Made by a program: the position numbers and the translations under genes. The notes under the pieces are model-generated. The model had not been told where the DNA came from and searched no databases. It saw only the letters and a list, made by a program, of their open reading frames with translations. A DNA stretch of 64,000 bases. It comes from Chrysogorgia sp. JL179-B06 (lineage: Eukaryota; Cnidaria; Anthozoa; Scleralcyonacea; Chrysogorgiidae). This document shows positions 1-63,717 of the stretch, in pieces. The stretch covers positions 2,140,001 to 2,204,000 of the forward strand of contig JAYKKM010000416.1 of the NCBI GenBank assembly GCA_035772405.1. The letters run 5' to 3'. Position 1 is the first letter of the stretch; each line of letters begins with the position of its first letter.

Positions 1-886
1 CCATCGATTTTTTCGGTCAACGTCTATCTCTGTTTTTCATCTATCTGATTTAGTGACAATTATTCTGTCGAGCCTTAATCTGTGGCATCTTTTTTAATTA
101 TCAGGTGCAACAGGCTTTATTAAAATCAAAGAGACCAGAACGCGGAAATATTTTAAATAGAATCAAAACTCAAGAAATACGTAAGTATTCACATATAAGA
201 CTGGGAGTAACCATATATAGGTTGAATTGATTGGGGGATTTGAGCGAAAAAGTTGATAAGCATTTCTGACAGACAAACCATTGCAGAACATCAACTCAAA
301 GCTCAAAACATAATACATATTGGCATGCAACTATTCGCTTCGTGTAGAATCTATATGACGTAATGTCGCATTTGAGGTCATGAGCACTTTAAACCTTGGT
401 GTCTGGACTGTATCGTACGCCAAAACGCCAACTTGACCGATGTTTGCTTTTTGAAAGAATATAACGTCGAGAAGAGAACTTGAAAGAGAGAAAAAGCACG
501 TGACGATAAACTAAAACATAAAACCACTGACGTAATGTTGAAACGTCAAACGGCAGAAAAATTCAGTAACATATAAGCCCCATTGAAACCCATTAACCCA
601 AGCCCAACTCACTTTGATGAATTTTTCTCATGCAATCATTAAATAACATTCTTATGCAATATTAAAAAATATTAACACAAAAACAAGGGAGATCACTTAC
701 CTCAAAGCGAATTAGAATTCTGTCAATTTAATATTAATTAACGATCTGGAGAAGAAGTTGGATTGCTTAATATTAAATGGATCCTAGGGAAAGGTATAAA
801 GAAAAAACTCAAGGGAATAAAGTGAGAAGCCACTGTTTTTGTCCGCCCATGTTAGACAACAAAAACAATAACTTCAGTGCTATTAA
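1..886. other. Intergenic, nothing recognised
   Basis: AT-rich sequence downstream of TPR. No coding segment, tRNA or clear repeat pair was found in this stretch. Confidence 0.5.
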
Positions 887-1845
887 TTAAAGGAAAACGT
901 CCATTAAAAGGCAACTTTAGCCAAAATACAAATGAAGTTCGTATGAAAGATCTTACTGGCTACATTTTATTCCCAAAGTTTCACCATTCCTGACTATCGT
1001 CTAGTTGAAGTTGAAAATTTGAGGATTTTGACCACCATATTTGTTTTGAAAATATGACGTTTTGGCTGTTTTTTATGCTGTTTGGATGAAAATTAGTCGA
1101 AATGAACTATTTAGTTCCTCATGGGGGAAAGTAGAGAAGCTTCTTAGGCATAATACGAGATAGTAGCACTCAATGACGTCATTCATGGAATCTGAGAAAC
1201 TCCAAGTATCCTTTTCGTTATCTAAATAATATTTAGTGAAATACCGGTTGTCTATACCGAGATTTTTAACGTTTGTTTTTCAAGCTCGCGCAAAAACGGT
1301 TGGTCTTCACACGCAAGCAAACGAAGCACGCTACGTATGCTGACGACAGTGCGCGTGCTTCGATTTGATCTGTGCGCGTGCGTGCAGTAATTAACTTGGA
1401 ATAAAACTCATCGAACTGCACTCGCTGTAGACACACGCGCCATGATTTTGCTCCGAACAATCCACGTTATCCTTTTTGTTGGTTGGTTCTTCGCGGGATT
1501 CGTCATACTGAGGAGAACCTATAGTGGCCTTGTTACGTTGTGGCCTTCCTAAGTAGTAGGCTTTATCTTATAATGAAACTGTAATTAGTTTTAAAAGTAA
1601 CATTAAGAATATATCGTTGTAAGAGCATTGAGACTATTGTATAATGCTCCTAATACGTCTTTATTATTATTATTATTATATTTGAGAAACAAATATGGCG
1701 TCGAAATTGAATAAAATCTCCAACTTCAACTTGCGATATCTTCTTTACTTAATTGATTTGAATGCTGAAACTTTGGAAATAATCTAAAGTCAGTAAGATC
1801 TTTCATATGAACTGCACTTGTATTTTGACTGGAGTATCCCTTTAA
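887..1845. mobile_element. MITE, TTAA-flanked, long inverted repeats
   Basis: TTAA at 887-890 and 1842-1845. The outer ~160 bp are inverted copies: both arms carry TATGAAAGATCTTACTG and an ATATTTGTTT stretch. The first bases are AGG..A on both sides. No transposase ORF; the middle also holds a short (ATT)n run near 1665. Confidence 0.72.
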
Positions 1846-3380
1846 GCCCATGGGGATGAATTGGATATTCCAAGTGTGGAGCCCAGACGGATGATATCTA
1901 ATGCTGACCAAGTTCTTGGGATGACTTTAGTTTTTACAAATTTAAATTCAGGTTAACAAAATAAAATAAAATCTGTTTACTTTAATTAAAATCTGCTTGC
2001 TATTATATTAACCGCATTAATTTTACATTTACACTGAGTGTGATTATTATTTTGAAGATACGTAATCGTGCACCATTGAAATCATTATCTTCGTGTTATT
2101 TTTACTACAATTTAAGACAAATAAATCAACTTTTAAGAACTTTATCTGCACAATGAACGCAGTGGGAGCCCACTCTCGAAACATCTCCCCCAGACTAGGG
2201 AACTCAAACAATTTTCAATTTCAAACAATTTTCAAGGTGGTAAACTGCCAAGCTTTTTAGTGACGAAATACTGACGCTTCTAGCGGAGCCCTTTATTTAT
2301 TTATTATTTTTATTTTTATTTTTATTTTTATTATTTAAATGCTGCAGAACTGAAAGATTCCGCCGTAGTTTCTTCCCGAGCTTAATTGTCATGCTAAATA
2401 TAGATGAAGTTGCACCTTATGAATTTTGTTTTAATTATTATTGTATATATTATAAGTTCACCATGCACCCTAATGTTTACTTTTATTATATCATTTACTC
2501 ACACCCAACTCAGTAACCAGCTGACCGTTGAAAACTTTGAAAAGAGCTTTGCTAAACGAACACGTGACAGTTTAATTTTGGATTTTAGGTTTAAAAGACT
2601 CCCAGGATAGTCGTGAGAATACATTGAATTGAAAGTTGATTGAAAAAGTATCCAGGGACTGGATCAGAACTCTACTAAATACTATATATATAATATGGAA
2701 ATACAAAAGACTGTATCAAGTGAAACAGAATATGAAGCATGCCATCTATCAAAGTTAGAGGATGTTTATGTGAAGGCGAGCCAGCCCTCTTGGTAGGACG
2801 CACTAAGAGGAATACATTTCATTTCGTAGAAGTTGGATTGAATTTAGTTTGTAAGCTATTTTTCAAAAAGATTAAAGATTGAGACTTTTGCAGTCTTTTG
2901 CAAAAAAGCGACTTTTGAGAAAAAGGGTTTTCAAGTATGAGAGGAGTTCGTAGGGGAAGTCGAGGACTGGAACGAATTCCTCGTACTTGAAAACCCGGTC
3001 AAGTTCGAATTTAAGGCCTTTATATATGCTCAAATCAATTAGAGTATATATTATGCTGAATGTTTGAGTAATGTTATACTGAATGTTTGAGTGGGTCGGG
3101 TCAGGGTCGCAAAATAATTTAGGAGAAATTGCTGCCTTTGCAACAACACCAGCAAATGGTAAGACTTTCAGGTCTTCTCGGAAAACGACCTTAAATCGTA
3201 GGCCCTCGGATCGTTATCAGTTGGATTTTCCGTTCACCTAAGAGTGATAAACTTAATAGTCGAGCGCTTAAACATGAGCCTCTGGCTCGGATAAATAGGG
3301 CAACCTTATCCTGCGTGATCGACTCTAAATAAATCATGCTCATGCACATGCTTATTTGGTTAGTTTTTGGTATTTGATAC
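1846..3380. other. Intergenic with small repeats
   Basis: No gene recognised. Visible: half of a foldback repeat at 2230-2285 (the full palindrome is at 19812-19912), (TTTTA)n at 2290-2335, and a ~75-bp hairpin at 2925-2998 whose arms read GGGTTTTCAAGTA and TACTTGAAAACCC. Confidence 0.5.
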
Positions 3381-3846
3381 TTCAAAGTGCCTATCCGGGG
3401 TTTGGGGATTTTACATATTCTACGAATATAATAATCTTTGGGTTCTACCAAGAAGAAATGTAATATATCTTGTAATATATATTGAAATGTAATATATCTT
3501 CACCTTCATGCCTTTTTCCCTGCTAAAGTTGATTTACTATTCACAGGAAATGACGTCAAAGCAGTGACACGCGACGTCGTTGCAACTAACTCAACAGCGA
3601 AATACAAAGAAAGTTTGGCCCTGAACTTTAAACACACCTGTTTCGACAAAATTCGCTCAACTCCCAAACTTTCATCGTATTTTACTGCTGAATCAATGTG
3701 CAATGTGTTTGCGTGTCCCTGCTTTGACGTCATTTCATGTTAATTGAAGATGAAATTTTCGCACGACAAGATATTTTACAATTCTTCTCAAGAGATCAAT
3801 AGATCACAAATATGTAAAATTCCCAAACCGCGGATAGGCACTTTAA
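3381..3846. mobile_element. MITE of the AGTGCC group
   Basis: Ends read TTCAAAGTGCCTATCCG and CGGATAGGCACTTTAA, with the left TTAA mutated. Long inverted arms. The arms resemble the element at 10696-11023. A second hairpin (3850-3960, arms around AAATATGA) follows directly. Confidence 0.75.
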
Positions 3847-4703
3847 GTGATAGATAAAATATGAACGGCTGATATCTATCTGAAATACAAACGCTCGTCT
3901 TCGACTCGCGTTTGTACATCAGATAAAATCGGACGCTCATATTTTATATGGCTTATCAAATGAATACACATATATATGTTAATATCTATCTACTCTCTTG
4001 AAGATAGAAGTTGTTTCAACTGCGGAAATCGAAGGAAAAGTTTATGTAAATCAGGACGAATCTTTATCTGATTAAAACCTCCGTCACGCCACTGATTTTC
4101 TTTGTTTTTTTCTTCATGAATTATTAATTAGTGATTTGATAAATATTGTTTAAAGTCCAAGGACTTGAACCACGGTGCAATTCGGCGCTTCTGATTGCAT
4201 AATTATCTCATTAATTATTTTGAGAAAGCTATGGAATATGGTTCATTGGTGGCTTAAATGTTCATCAGTTCAACACACATTAAAAGATTCATGAAGGAAA
4301 AACAAAAGAAATCCATGTTTAATGAGTGTCTTAATAAGTGATAAAGAGACACGTTTCCCGTTGAACGTATACATTTTTCATCTTCTAAGTAGTTATAAAC
4401 TCGTATCATAGTCAATGGAGGCATAGTCAATCGAGATATGGTCTGGAAACTCAGCTAAAGTCTTTGTTCTATCTTTTTGTTCGTCTTTATGCAATTTTGT
4501 GCACGGTGCACGGTCACTGAACCTATTGTATTTTAGTATAATGAAACAATCATCCAATAGAATCGTTTGGGTTTAATCGCTCAACCGTGTTGTCCCCTCC
4601 CCGCCCGCCGTGGCCGAAGGCCCTGGGGCGAGGGTGCTAATCTCGACCAAAATTTTTTCCCGCGTTTTTTTATGCAAGAAGTGAAAGTCGCCTTTTGTCG
4701 GAA

Positions 4704-5369
4704 TATATACAGGGTGTATCAAAAAAACGAGACCTTTAGAAATTAATCTATTGTTGTTAAAGGGGCAGTGTCGTGAAATGCACATGTCTCAAGTTTTATT
4801 TAAAATATGGCATCATATAGGACTGGGAAGGCTTAATAAAAAATAATTGCCGAAAAAGTGCTTTATAGAACACATACAATAGGTCAGAAATGGCTCGTAT
4901 GAGCACTGGCATGATGAATGGCAATACAAACTTGAAAAGTTCAGCCTGAATTTTTCAAGTTGTGAACTCATGACACTACCCCTTTAAGCACAAGATTTTT
5001 GGGAATTTAAAATAGCTTCTAATCGTATGAAGGAGCATAACTGCATAACAAATTGTCAAAGTACTAATTAGTCATATCATCAGTTCGAATAAAAATGGTT
5101 CAACTGACCACAGAGCAACGAGTTTTTACTCAAAGTACTTTGAGTCTCGGTATTATGTAAAACAGTAACAACTCGTTGCTCTGTGGTCAGTTGAACCATT
5201 TTTATTCGAACTGATGATATGACTAATTAGTACTTTGACAATTTGTTATGCAGTTATGCTCCTTCATACGATTAGAAGCTATTTTAAATTCCCAGGAGCA
5301 TAAAATCTTGTGCTTAACAACAATAGGTTAATTTCTAAAGGTCTGTTTTTTTATACACCCTGTATATAT
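4704..5369. mobile_element. Foldback element inside Helentron A
   Basis: Arms begin TATATACAGGGTGTATC and end TACACCCTGTATATA. Inside, AACTGACCACAGAGCAACG and its complement face each other around a ~50-bp loop near 5150. The left arm is longer only because another MITE sits in it. The CAGGGTGTA start suggests a mariner-like terminus; the superfamily is uncertain. Confidence 0.75.
4757..4987. mobile_element. MITE nested in the left arm, TTAA target
   Basis: TTAA duplicated at 4757-4760 and 4984-4987. Terminal inverted repeats AGGGGCAGTGTCGTGA and TCATGACACTACCCCT. The right arm of the surrounding foldback (about 5318-5325) shows the same sequence uninterrupted with a single TTAA. Confidence 0.85.
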
Positions 5370-5639
5370 TTGTATGTATGGTAAACGATCATTTATTGTT
5401 GCCGTGGTAACAAAGGTATATTGGGGGGGCGGCTTTCGGGGCGGCAGAACCTCTGCACTAAAGCATCAAATTATACAGATTTTATCAGATGATTTCAAGC
5501 CGTAATTGTAGACTGCAGTGTTGACGGGCAAGAACAGACACAAATAAAGGTAAATAAATTAATAATTTCTCAAATAATGGCTAATAATAGTACACTGCGA
5601 GTCTGTGTTGAGCAATTAATTTGCCTTTTCTGCATAGTT

Positions 5640-5739
5640 TTTTTGGTTAGGGTTAGTAATTTGACTAGGTTTAGGGTTAGGTTTAGGGTTTTGATGATAT
5701 TAACGTTAGCATTTCGTCGTACGGCATGCAAATTTTGAA

Positions 5740-5770
<31 letters not shown>
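5640..5770. repeat. Telomere-like motifs and a ~33-nt poly-G tract
   Basis: Several TTAGGG-like motifs (GGTTAGGGTTAG, GGTTTAGGG) at 5645-5695 precede an unbroken G run at about 5738-5770. The exact length of such a tract is prone to assembly error. Confidence 0.85.
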
Positions 5771-5773
<3 letters not shown>

Positions 5774-5839
5774 GGGGTAGCGGAGGTAAGACCCTGGGTA
5801 CGAGGTTGCTTCGCCACTGTGTTTTGCTAGCTTCTCGAG

Positions 5840-6170
5840 TGCCATTATGATTATAACTCGATAATCACACAAGACAAAGCTTTTTATTTCTTTTATAAAA
5901 TAACACCATTAAATTAACACTAAAGCCCATGAAAAATGCAGATTTAAGATGAAAATGTACTCAACGTACTGCAGTTAAAACATTCTGTTGTGTTAATAGT
6001 ACTTTGATTAGCCTTGTATCCAGGTATTCTTTGACTGATTTAAACTACGTCAAAAAACGACAAAATCTACGCGAGGAACACGTCAGCTTATGCTTTATTG
6101 ACTTATAATGACACTGTTTTTGAGCTCAATCAGACAGCGTGTTGTCGCTCATTTACTTCCGATTATTTTA
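5840..6170. mobile_element. Fragment related to the MITE at 26872-27837
   Basis: ATAACTCGATAATCACAC, GCTTATGCTTTATTGA and CATTTACTTCCG recur, inverted, at 27090-27640 inside a complete TTAA MITE. Termini are missing here. Confidence 0.6.
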
Positions 6171-7602
6171 TAATACCAGATATAATTGCATGGATGTGTC
6201 GGCTCAACCAACAAGCAGGTGAAGTGCACCCTTGATCAATGTGGTGATATAATTTACTGTAATGCATGTATGAATGTCGTGCTTTTAATTTTTGTATGGG
6301 CATAAAGGCATTTGTACATTTGAGTGGTGTAAACATGCATTGTACAGGTTTTATAGACATACACATGTTATACCTGGCCGGTCTCATATATATTTAAGCT
6401 ACTCTTGTTGAAGTGCTTTCTGAAGGACATCATAGTACAACTGCAACATAGATTTTATTACATTTCTTACAAACAATCAATTGTAAAATTAATATATGTG
6501 CGATCACTCGAACTAAAAGTATTACCTTCATCAACAAATCTGGCAACACTAATTGGGCATGCACCGGCCAGGAGAGAATTTATATGTGGGACAATAAAAT
6601 ATGATTCTGGACATATAAATTAATTTAAAACAGCTTTATATTCCCATGGAACTGAACCTGAGAGACTTTTTTTGAATATCATTATCTTGTAATCTGTTAT
6701 AAATAGGGCTAATTCACTTTTGTAACTAATGTGTCATTTTGATAAAGGAGCAGGGTCCCGATACATTAAAAACTATAAGCAAATGTGTTCAGAGTTATTT
6801 TTGAAGGTGCATGCGGTATATAATGTTTATAAACCTGAACAGAAGAAGATATATATGCCGTACAATCTGTTTATATGCCCTGGGATTATACAACTTACTT
6901 CCAAAGATAGAAAAATGTTTCAAAATGCATAACAGGCAAACTGTTGGCACTTTTTACTCAAATTTTGCTTAATAGACAATTACCCTTTTGTACCCTTTCT
7001 AATGGTACAAAATAAAGCAAATTGATTCCAAAAATATTTCCATCAAAATTGCTGTCAAACTCAAAACATGATTTTGTTAAGCAATTTGATTTTTAAGCCT
7101 TATTTTTGTCCATTATTCAAACTGCCATAACGTCCTGAATGTACGACCAAATTCGCTCATTTTCACGTCATTGGAAAGAGGAGAACTTCCTCTTATCTAA
7201 TGGGTACAAAATAAAGCAAATTGATTCTCAAAACATGATTTCAAATATTAACAAATATTAACTAGAATTTATAATAATGTGAAAAATGATGCCCTGTATT
7301 GTATATAGCAAAACCTGCTACACACGTTATGTAGCAGCCTCAAAATGATTAATTGTCAGTAGTGAGATACAGAATGCTGCCATAACTTTCTATCTATTAT
7401 TATTTACTTTTATTCTCTGATTTTTTGTTGTTTTTGGGCTTAATTACCTTATATTAAATCAGAAGGTATTTTCTGTTAACAAACAGGGGGCCAATAACTA
7501 GGATAAGCGGGATTGTGCGGTATTTTATGATTGGTAGGTTGATGTATACATCTCACTGTGTTAGGGGGAAATGTTAGGTGTCAGCTCACTTGCAATAATG
7601 CA

Positions 7603-8027
7603 TTAACTCTTTCCCGACAGGCTGAAAAATATCAAAAATTGAACACCACGTTGTTCTATTGATATCTCTTGAAATAACCATAACTGTTGCGAAAGCTATA
7701 CATTTTCTGGAAGCCCAATAAACCGGCTTTTACTTGTGCTTTTAAATTTCTAGAACAAAACACATTATGTTAATATAAATTAGCATTAATTATCAGAAAT
7801 CAGGTTGAAAAATTTACATTTTTCTAGAAAAGGCCATCTTGCACGCCCGCGTAGCATCTTGAAAACTCAAAATGCCACCAATCGCAGAGTTGTTTATGAA
7901 ATCAAATCAAACTTGGCGTGTGCGTGGATTTCATGTTCCTGGCGCTTGTCGAATTTCAATTTTTAATCTTGCGTTACCGTGTGCCGTGTTTTTCGATTGA
8001 TGACTGCGCCGGTCGGGAAAGAGTTAA
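7603..8027. mobile_element. MITE inside Helentron A, TTAA target
   Basis: TTAA at both ends with inverted repeats CTCTTTCCCGAC and GTCGGGAAAGAG. Copy B of the Helentron (near 38870-38885) is uninterrupted at the matching position. No ORF of note. Confidence 0.78.
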
Positions 8028-8319
8028 GCTGGTAAAGGGCATGTCATCCTGAATGGGTTAAACAAGTACTGATATAATTTAGATAATACATAATGTTGTG
8101 CTCTGTTGCATAGGCTAGCATTGTGTTAATTACTATTGGAATAAATATGACATGTGTTAATTATAATTATGATTGCAATTTAGAGCTGTCTTCCAGTGGA
8201 GTAAAATATTTATCAATAATCTTATGCAGCTATATTTTATATTGCTATATATTGGTGTCTTACGCAACAAAATATATTTCCTAGTGATCGGACCGATGGT
8301 AGTATTAATACCAGAAGAC

Positions 8320-8665
8320 TTAAAGTGTTTATATTATATAGAGTGAAAAATTCAGTTTGAAATAAACTCTCTTACTTGAAAGAACTATAATTAATTATAA
8401 AGATTGGTATTTACTTCCATAATCTCACCTTGCTGCATAGTGACTTATTGAAGAAGCCTGCATATATACAGTTTTGGGATTGTGTAACAAAATTATGAAA
8501 GTGTGTAATCCCATTCCCATGATAATTAGACATCAAACCAAATAACTTAAAGTGTTTACTTTTTGGCTGCACTGATTAAGATTTGTTTGATATGTAAAGG
8601 CCGGATCCTCACTGTGATGTCACACTGTATAATAACTTACTGAAAAATGGGATTAAATCAAAGCA
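8320..8665. mobile_element. Decayed MITE of the AGTGCC group
   Basis: Begins TTAAAGTGTTTATA and shares AAAAATTCAGTTT, GATTTGTTTGATATGTAAA and TGATGTCACACTG with the element at 13221-13725. The right terminus is not recognisable. Confidence 0.55.
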
Positions 8666-8878
8666 CTCAAAACGTAAGTAACTTCGTATGTTTAGTATGA
8701 AACAATGAAATTCAGAACAACACAAGCTTGATAGTTTAAAGGCTCTCAGAGATACATGTAGTGTCTATTATAAGTCCATTCGATTGGCAAATCAATGGGT
8801 TATATATTTTTAAGTAAAAATAACTAAGGACTACGCTATTACGGCAGGCGAGGGGTTGTTGCGTACACGTATTTCTAG

Positions 8879-9190
8879 TTTAAATATTAATAAACCTAAA
8901 ACAAAGGATGTGCACGGTGTAAGGTACGGTTCAACATCAAAACGTAGCTCATTATAGTCGCTTTGAAGTTTGCCGAGTTTCCAGACCATATCTCGATTGA
9001 CTATGATGAAAATTTTGCACGGTGACGGTTAGTGAACACATTGTTTTCTTGGTATAATGAAGCAATAGTTCAATCGTTCAACCGTACAGCTGTTTAAATA
9101 TTAATAAACCTAAAACAAAGGGTTGGTGCACGGTGACATACGGTTCAACATAACCGCTTTGAAGAACTATGGTTTCATCAGTTCTAAAAT
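8879..9190. repeat. Direct duplication containing the Helentron empty site
   Basis: TTTAAATATTAATAAACC is followed by AAACAAAGG, then GCACGGTG and CGGTTCAAC, at 8879-8945 and again at 9092-9160. Between them, 9015-9090 repeats the left flank of Helentron A (TATAATGAA.CAAT, CAACCGT). Confidence 0.75.
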
Positions 9191-9316
9191 ACTCGCCTCG
9201 TTTATTAACACTCCTGATCGTTTATTGATTACATCAGAAGGTCGAAATATAAATGATTAAATGTTTTTTTGAACAGTTTAATTGTAAATAGATTATGTTG
9301 AAATAAAGTTTCGATT

Positions 9317-9606
9317 CGCGGACAAACGCTAAGTTTGCGTCACGCACAATCAAACGCTAAGTGTGCGTCACGCACATACAGAACCTAAGTGTGCGTCACG
9401 CACATATAAACTTCAAGTGTGCGTGACGCACATACACACGCTAAGTGTGCGTCACACATAAAAAGGCTAAGTGAGTCATGGACATACACACGCTAAGTGT
9501 TCGTCGCGCACATACAAACGCTAAGTGTTCGTCGCGCACATACAAACGCTAAGTGTGCGCAACGCACATACAGAAGCTAAGTGTGCGTGACACACATACA
9601 GACGCT
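9317..9606. repeat. 28-bp minisatellite with a palindromic core
   Basis: About ten units of roughly 28 bp. Each core is close to TGTGCGTCACGCACA, a 7-bp palindrome around one base, followed by a spacer like TACAAACGCTAAG. Units vary by point changes, and one (about 9465-9485) is badly decayed. TGCGTCA/TGACGCA resembles an ATF/CREB half-site by sequence only. Confidence 0.85.
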
Positions 9607-10695
9607 ACCGCACCGCAGAGCATCATTGAATGTTCTTATACATCTATTTTTAATTTCAACGCCTCGCATGGGTCCACGAGTCGTGTTCGCGCTCTTCCGT
9701 TTGGGTATTTTTTGTAATTACATTAATATCTAATAAAATCGTAATAACTTTATTGCTTTGTTTTCCTCTCCTTATCCAAATAATGCAGTTTTACAAAACT
9801 AAAGTAACTCAAATATTTTACCTTGTATAATAAAAAAATAAAAGTTATTTACCGTTTTGGTCAGTCCGTATAGAAAAATATTTGCCCTCGGGCAAATATT
9901 TTCCTGCACGGACCTTCCAACCGATGAATAACATTTATTTATCTTCACATGTGACGATATCACTTGTTGAATAGGGGAAAACCTGTTAAGAAATAGAAAA
10001 CATTTTCCATGTTTCCATAGTTATAGAAACGGTCGTAGCTAAAGGGTATGGACGGGAGGTAGGTTTCATGATGGCCGCCATCCTGTTTACGAATTGTAAT
10101 TAAGCTGGTTTCCTAATACTATCCCTTACCCTAACCCTTGAAAACTACCTCTCGTCCATACCCTTCAGTCATTACCTTATAGAAACACGAGTGAAAGTTT
10201 GGGAGGACGTGTGTTTCCACTACGATTTCATCATAATTTATAATGAGAGAAGCCTTGTGTTCCTTTTGCCCTGGCTGAAGCAATTGGTGTTGCAAGATAT
10301 ACGAGATTTCCAAAAATGTTGTCACGCAAGGGAAAAAATCGTTGTTGTTACTGTCGTGGTAATCGCAGAATTCCGAAGAGGTTGAGCAAGTCGGTTAGAT
10401 GAAGTTTATTGAACAACTTCCTGTTTCGGTACTAGATTGGTTTTTTGACCAACCAATAGGACTACGAGTAAACAACCAAAAACCAATCAAATTCAAAGCA
10501 GGAAGTTGTTCACCAAACTGCGACGAACCACGATCAAATCAACTTGTCAATGTAAAAAAATGAATTTTCTAAACTTTTTCATAACTATTCTATTTTCACT
10601 CTACTTCTTACATAAGTAGTATTGCTGGACTCAGATATGGTCACCGCAATCAACAGAACTAATGAGGCGCGTATAACTGGTACGAATACCTTGAC
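9607..10695. other. Intergenic with three short foldbacks
   Basis: No gene recognised. Contains a TTTACCG palindrome at 9848-9928 (related to 56615 and 58600), a foldback with arms GGGTATGGACGGGAGGTAG at 10031-10165, and one with AACAACTTCCTG arms at about 10415-10512. Confidence 0.6.
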
Positions 10696-11023
10696 TTAAA
10701 GTGCCTATAACGTCTGTGGGGATTTAACATATTTGTAATCTATGGATTATCCGGAGATAAATTGTAATATACCTTGTCAGCTGAAAATGTCATCTTCATA
10801 CACTTTTTTGCTGTTAAAGTTGACGGAAATGACGTCAAATCGGGAATCTGTCTACATGAAAACCTCTTTACAGATGCCCGATTTGACGTCATTTCCGTCA
10901 ACTTTAACTGCAAAAAAGTGTATGAAGATGAGATTTTCAGCTGACAAGATATATTACAATTTATCTCAGGAGAATCCATAGATTACAAATATGTTAAATC
11001 CCCAGACGTTATAGGCACTTTAA
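10696..11023. mobile_element. Near-perfect palindromic MITE, TTAA-flanked
   Basis: 328 bp with two ~150-bp arms: ends AGTGCCTATAACGTCTG and CAGACGTTATAGGCACT, inner arms CGATTTGACGTCATTTCC-like. Long open frames on both strands here come from the palindrome. The high arm identity suggests a young copy or gene conversion. Confidence 0.88.
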
Positions 11024-11978
11024 AGAGTGAGTGTCAGGGTAGTGCTTTTCGCGCTTGTGTTTTTGTTTTCATACGAATTGATTGCAGTGCATCGCATCGT
11101 TAGAACTATAATTTGCATGTGAACTCTAGATTTATCTGGAAATGTTGAAATTGGAGTCCGATCCTGACTTCGGGGCGTTATGAAGTTAATGTTCAAGACG
11201 ATTTGAACAGTTACGGTTCGCTTGTTTGTGAACCACTGCGGGCCGCGCGCAACGCCGTTTCTGACGAACAAGCTGGCCTGGCTGGCTTTAGTTCCTGCAT
11301 CTTTGCAAATTCAAATGAACAAAACATCAGAAGAAACAAAATATATTTCTTTACTAGTCACTCATCAAACACTTCCATTCGCAAACTTATTCGCGCTGTT
11401 TCAGCAGCATAACCCGGCCTTCCATGCTTCGGAGGCGAAGCGCTCGTAGCAGCTTCTATGTATCGAAAAGATTACTATAGTAAATGATCAATTTTACGAA
11501 AAATATCACAATAATTGATCACTCGGGTATATTTACTTCTTAGAAAACTTGAAAATGGATAATTTATAAGAAGGATTGATCAAATATCGACGGATTCGTT
11601 TGTGAACTGAAATAGGCGTCCCATAAAATGGCCGCCATGAAGAAAACACACTCTTTAATATTCTTCTTCAAAGCTATCAATTAACCTGGCTAAAATCTAA
11701 CAATAATCCACTATGATATCTATCCATACATGGGACCGCAGCCACATTTATAAGACAAACCTAACAAATAAATAAAAAGTACACACTGGTCGTTTTCGGT
11801 ACTTTACTAACACAATATTTTATCTCTATTTCTCAAACATTTAATTATCTTAAAAAACATGCTTTGGCGAACAAAATTTTATCATACACTAAATTTTCAA
11901 TGGTAATGAAAATATTTAAAAAAAATGGTTTGCATATGAAGCTCAAGCTTAAGTCCTTTTATGTACAAATATTTCTAT
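11024..11978. other. Sequence just downstream of TPR
   Basis: No exon recognised. It should contain the TPR 3' UTR and cleavage site (see the AATAAA and ATTAAA candidates). Short open frames at 11020-11450 have no recognisable motif. Confidence 0.5.
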
Positions 11979-63285
<51,307 letters not shown>

Positions 63286-63717
63286 CTTGCAAGAATTAAT
63301 AAGTAAAAAGAAATCAGGATGATTAAATTCTCGCAGGGCTTGGAGTAAAATAGACCCCATGATGCACACTGGCAGTACACCAACCTTATTAGAGTATTCG
63401 ATTTTTATTTCTACATCAATGCCTATACATACATCTTATTGAATTGCTTTACCTATAATACGGTCGGATGTTTTTCGAGTTTCAGTGATGTTTAAATATC
63501 GATTTTTTATTTCATTTGTGAAAAACATAGCAAACTTTCGCCTGTGATATTTTGAACCATGTCTTTGCACATGCTCCAATGGCATATTTAAAAAATGTTT
63601 TTTCACATGTTAAGACTTGCCAAGGGTCAGCGATATATCTTTCTTTAGCAAACTGTATACTTGTGCAAAGTTTCAAGCAATTTTGTTCAATAGTTTTGAG
63701 GTCATATTTCATAAACC

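Larger units (their letters stand above)
4593..8878 (+). mobile_element. Helitron/Helentron-like element, copy A
   Basis: 5' end TCCCCTCCCC, 3' end TTTCTAG followed by T. Its 5' ~60 bp (GGCCGAAGGCC, GGGCGAGGGTG, TCGACC) and 3' ~33 bp (GCGAGGGGTTGTTGCGTAC) match copy B at 37448-40490. CCCCTC at the 5' end is complementary to GAGGGG near the 3' end, as in Helitron2/Helentron terminal repeats. Internal similarity to copy B is visible near 7530-7610 and 8028-8065. No Rep/helicase ORF, so it is non-autonomous. A related empty site at about 9080-9095 supports both boundaries. The element carries several nested insertions. Confidence 0.66.

Noticed and set aside
9317..9606. CRISPR array
   Set aside because: Repeats are short, spacers are not unique, the units vary, and the surrounding genome is clearly eukaryotic. 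It is a minisatellite.
10740..10981. Two 79-codon frames on opposite strands as genes
   Set aside because: They are mirror images created by the palindromic MITE.
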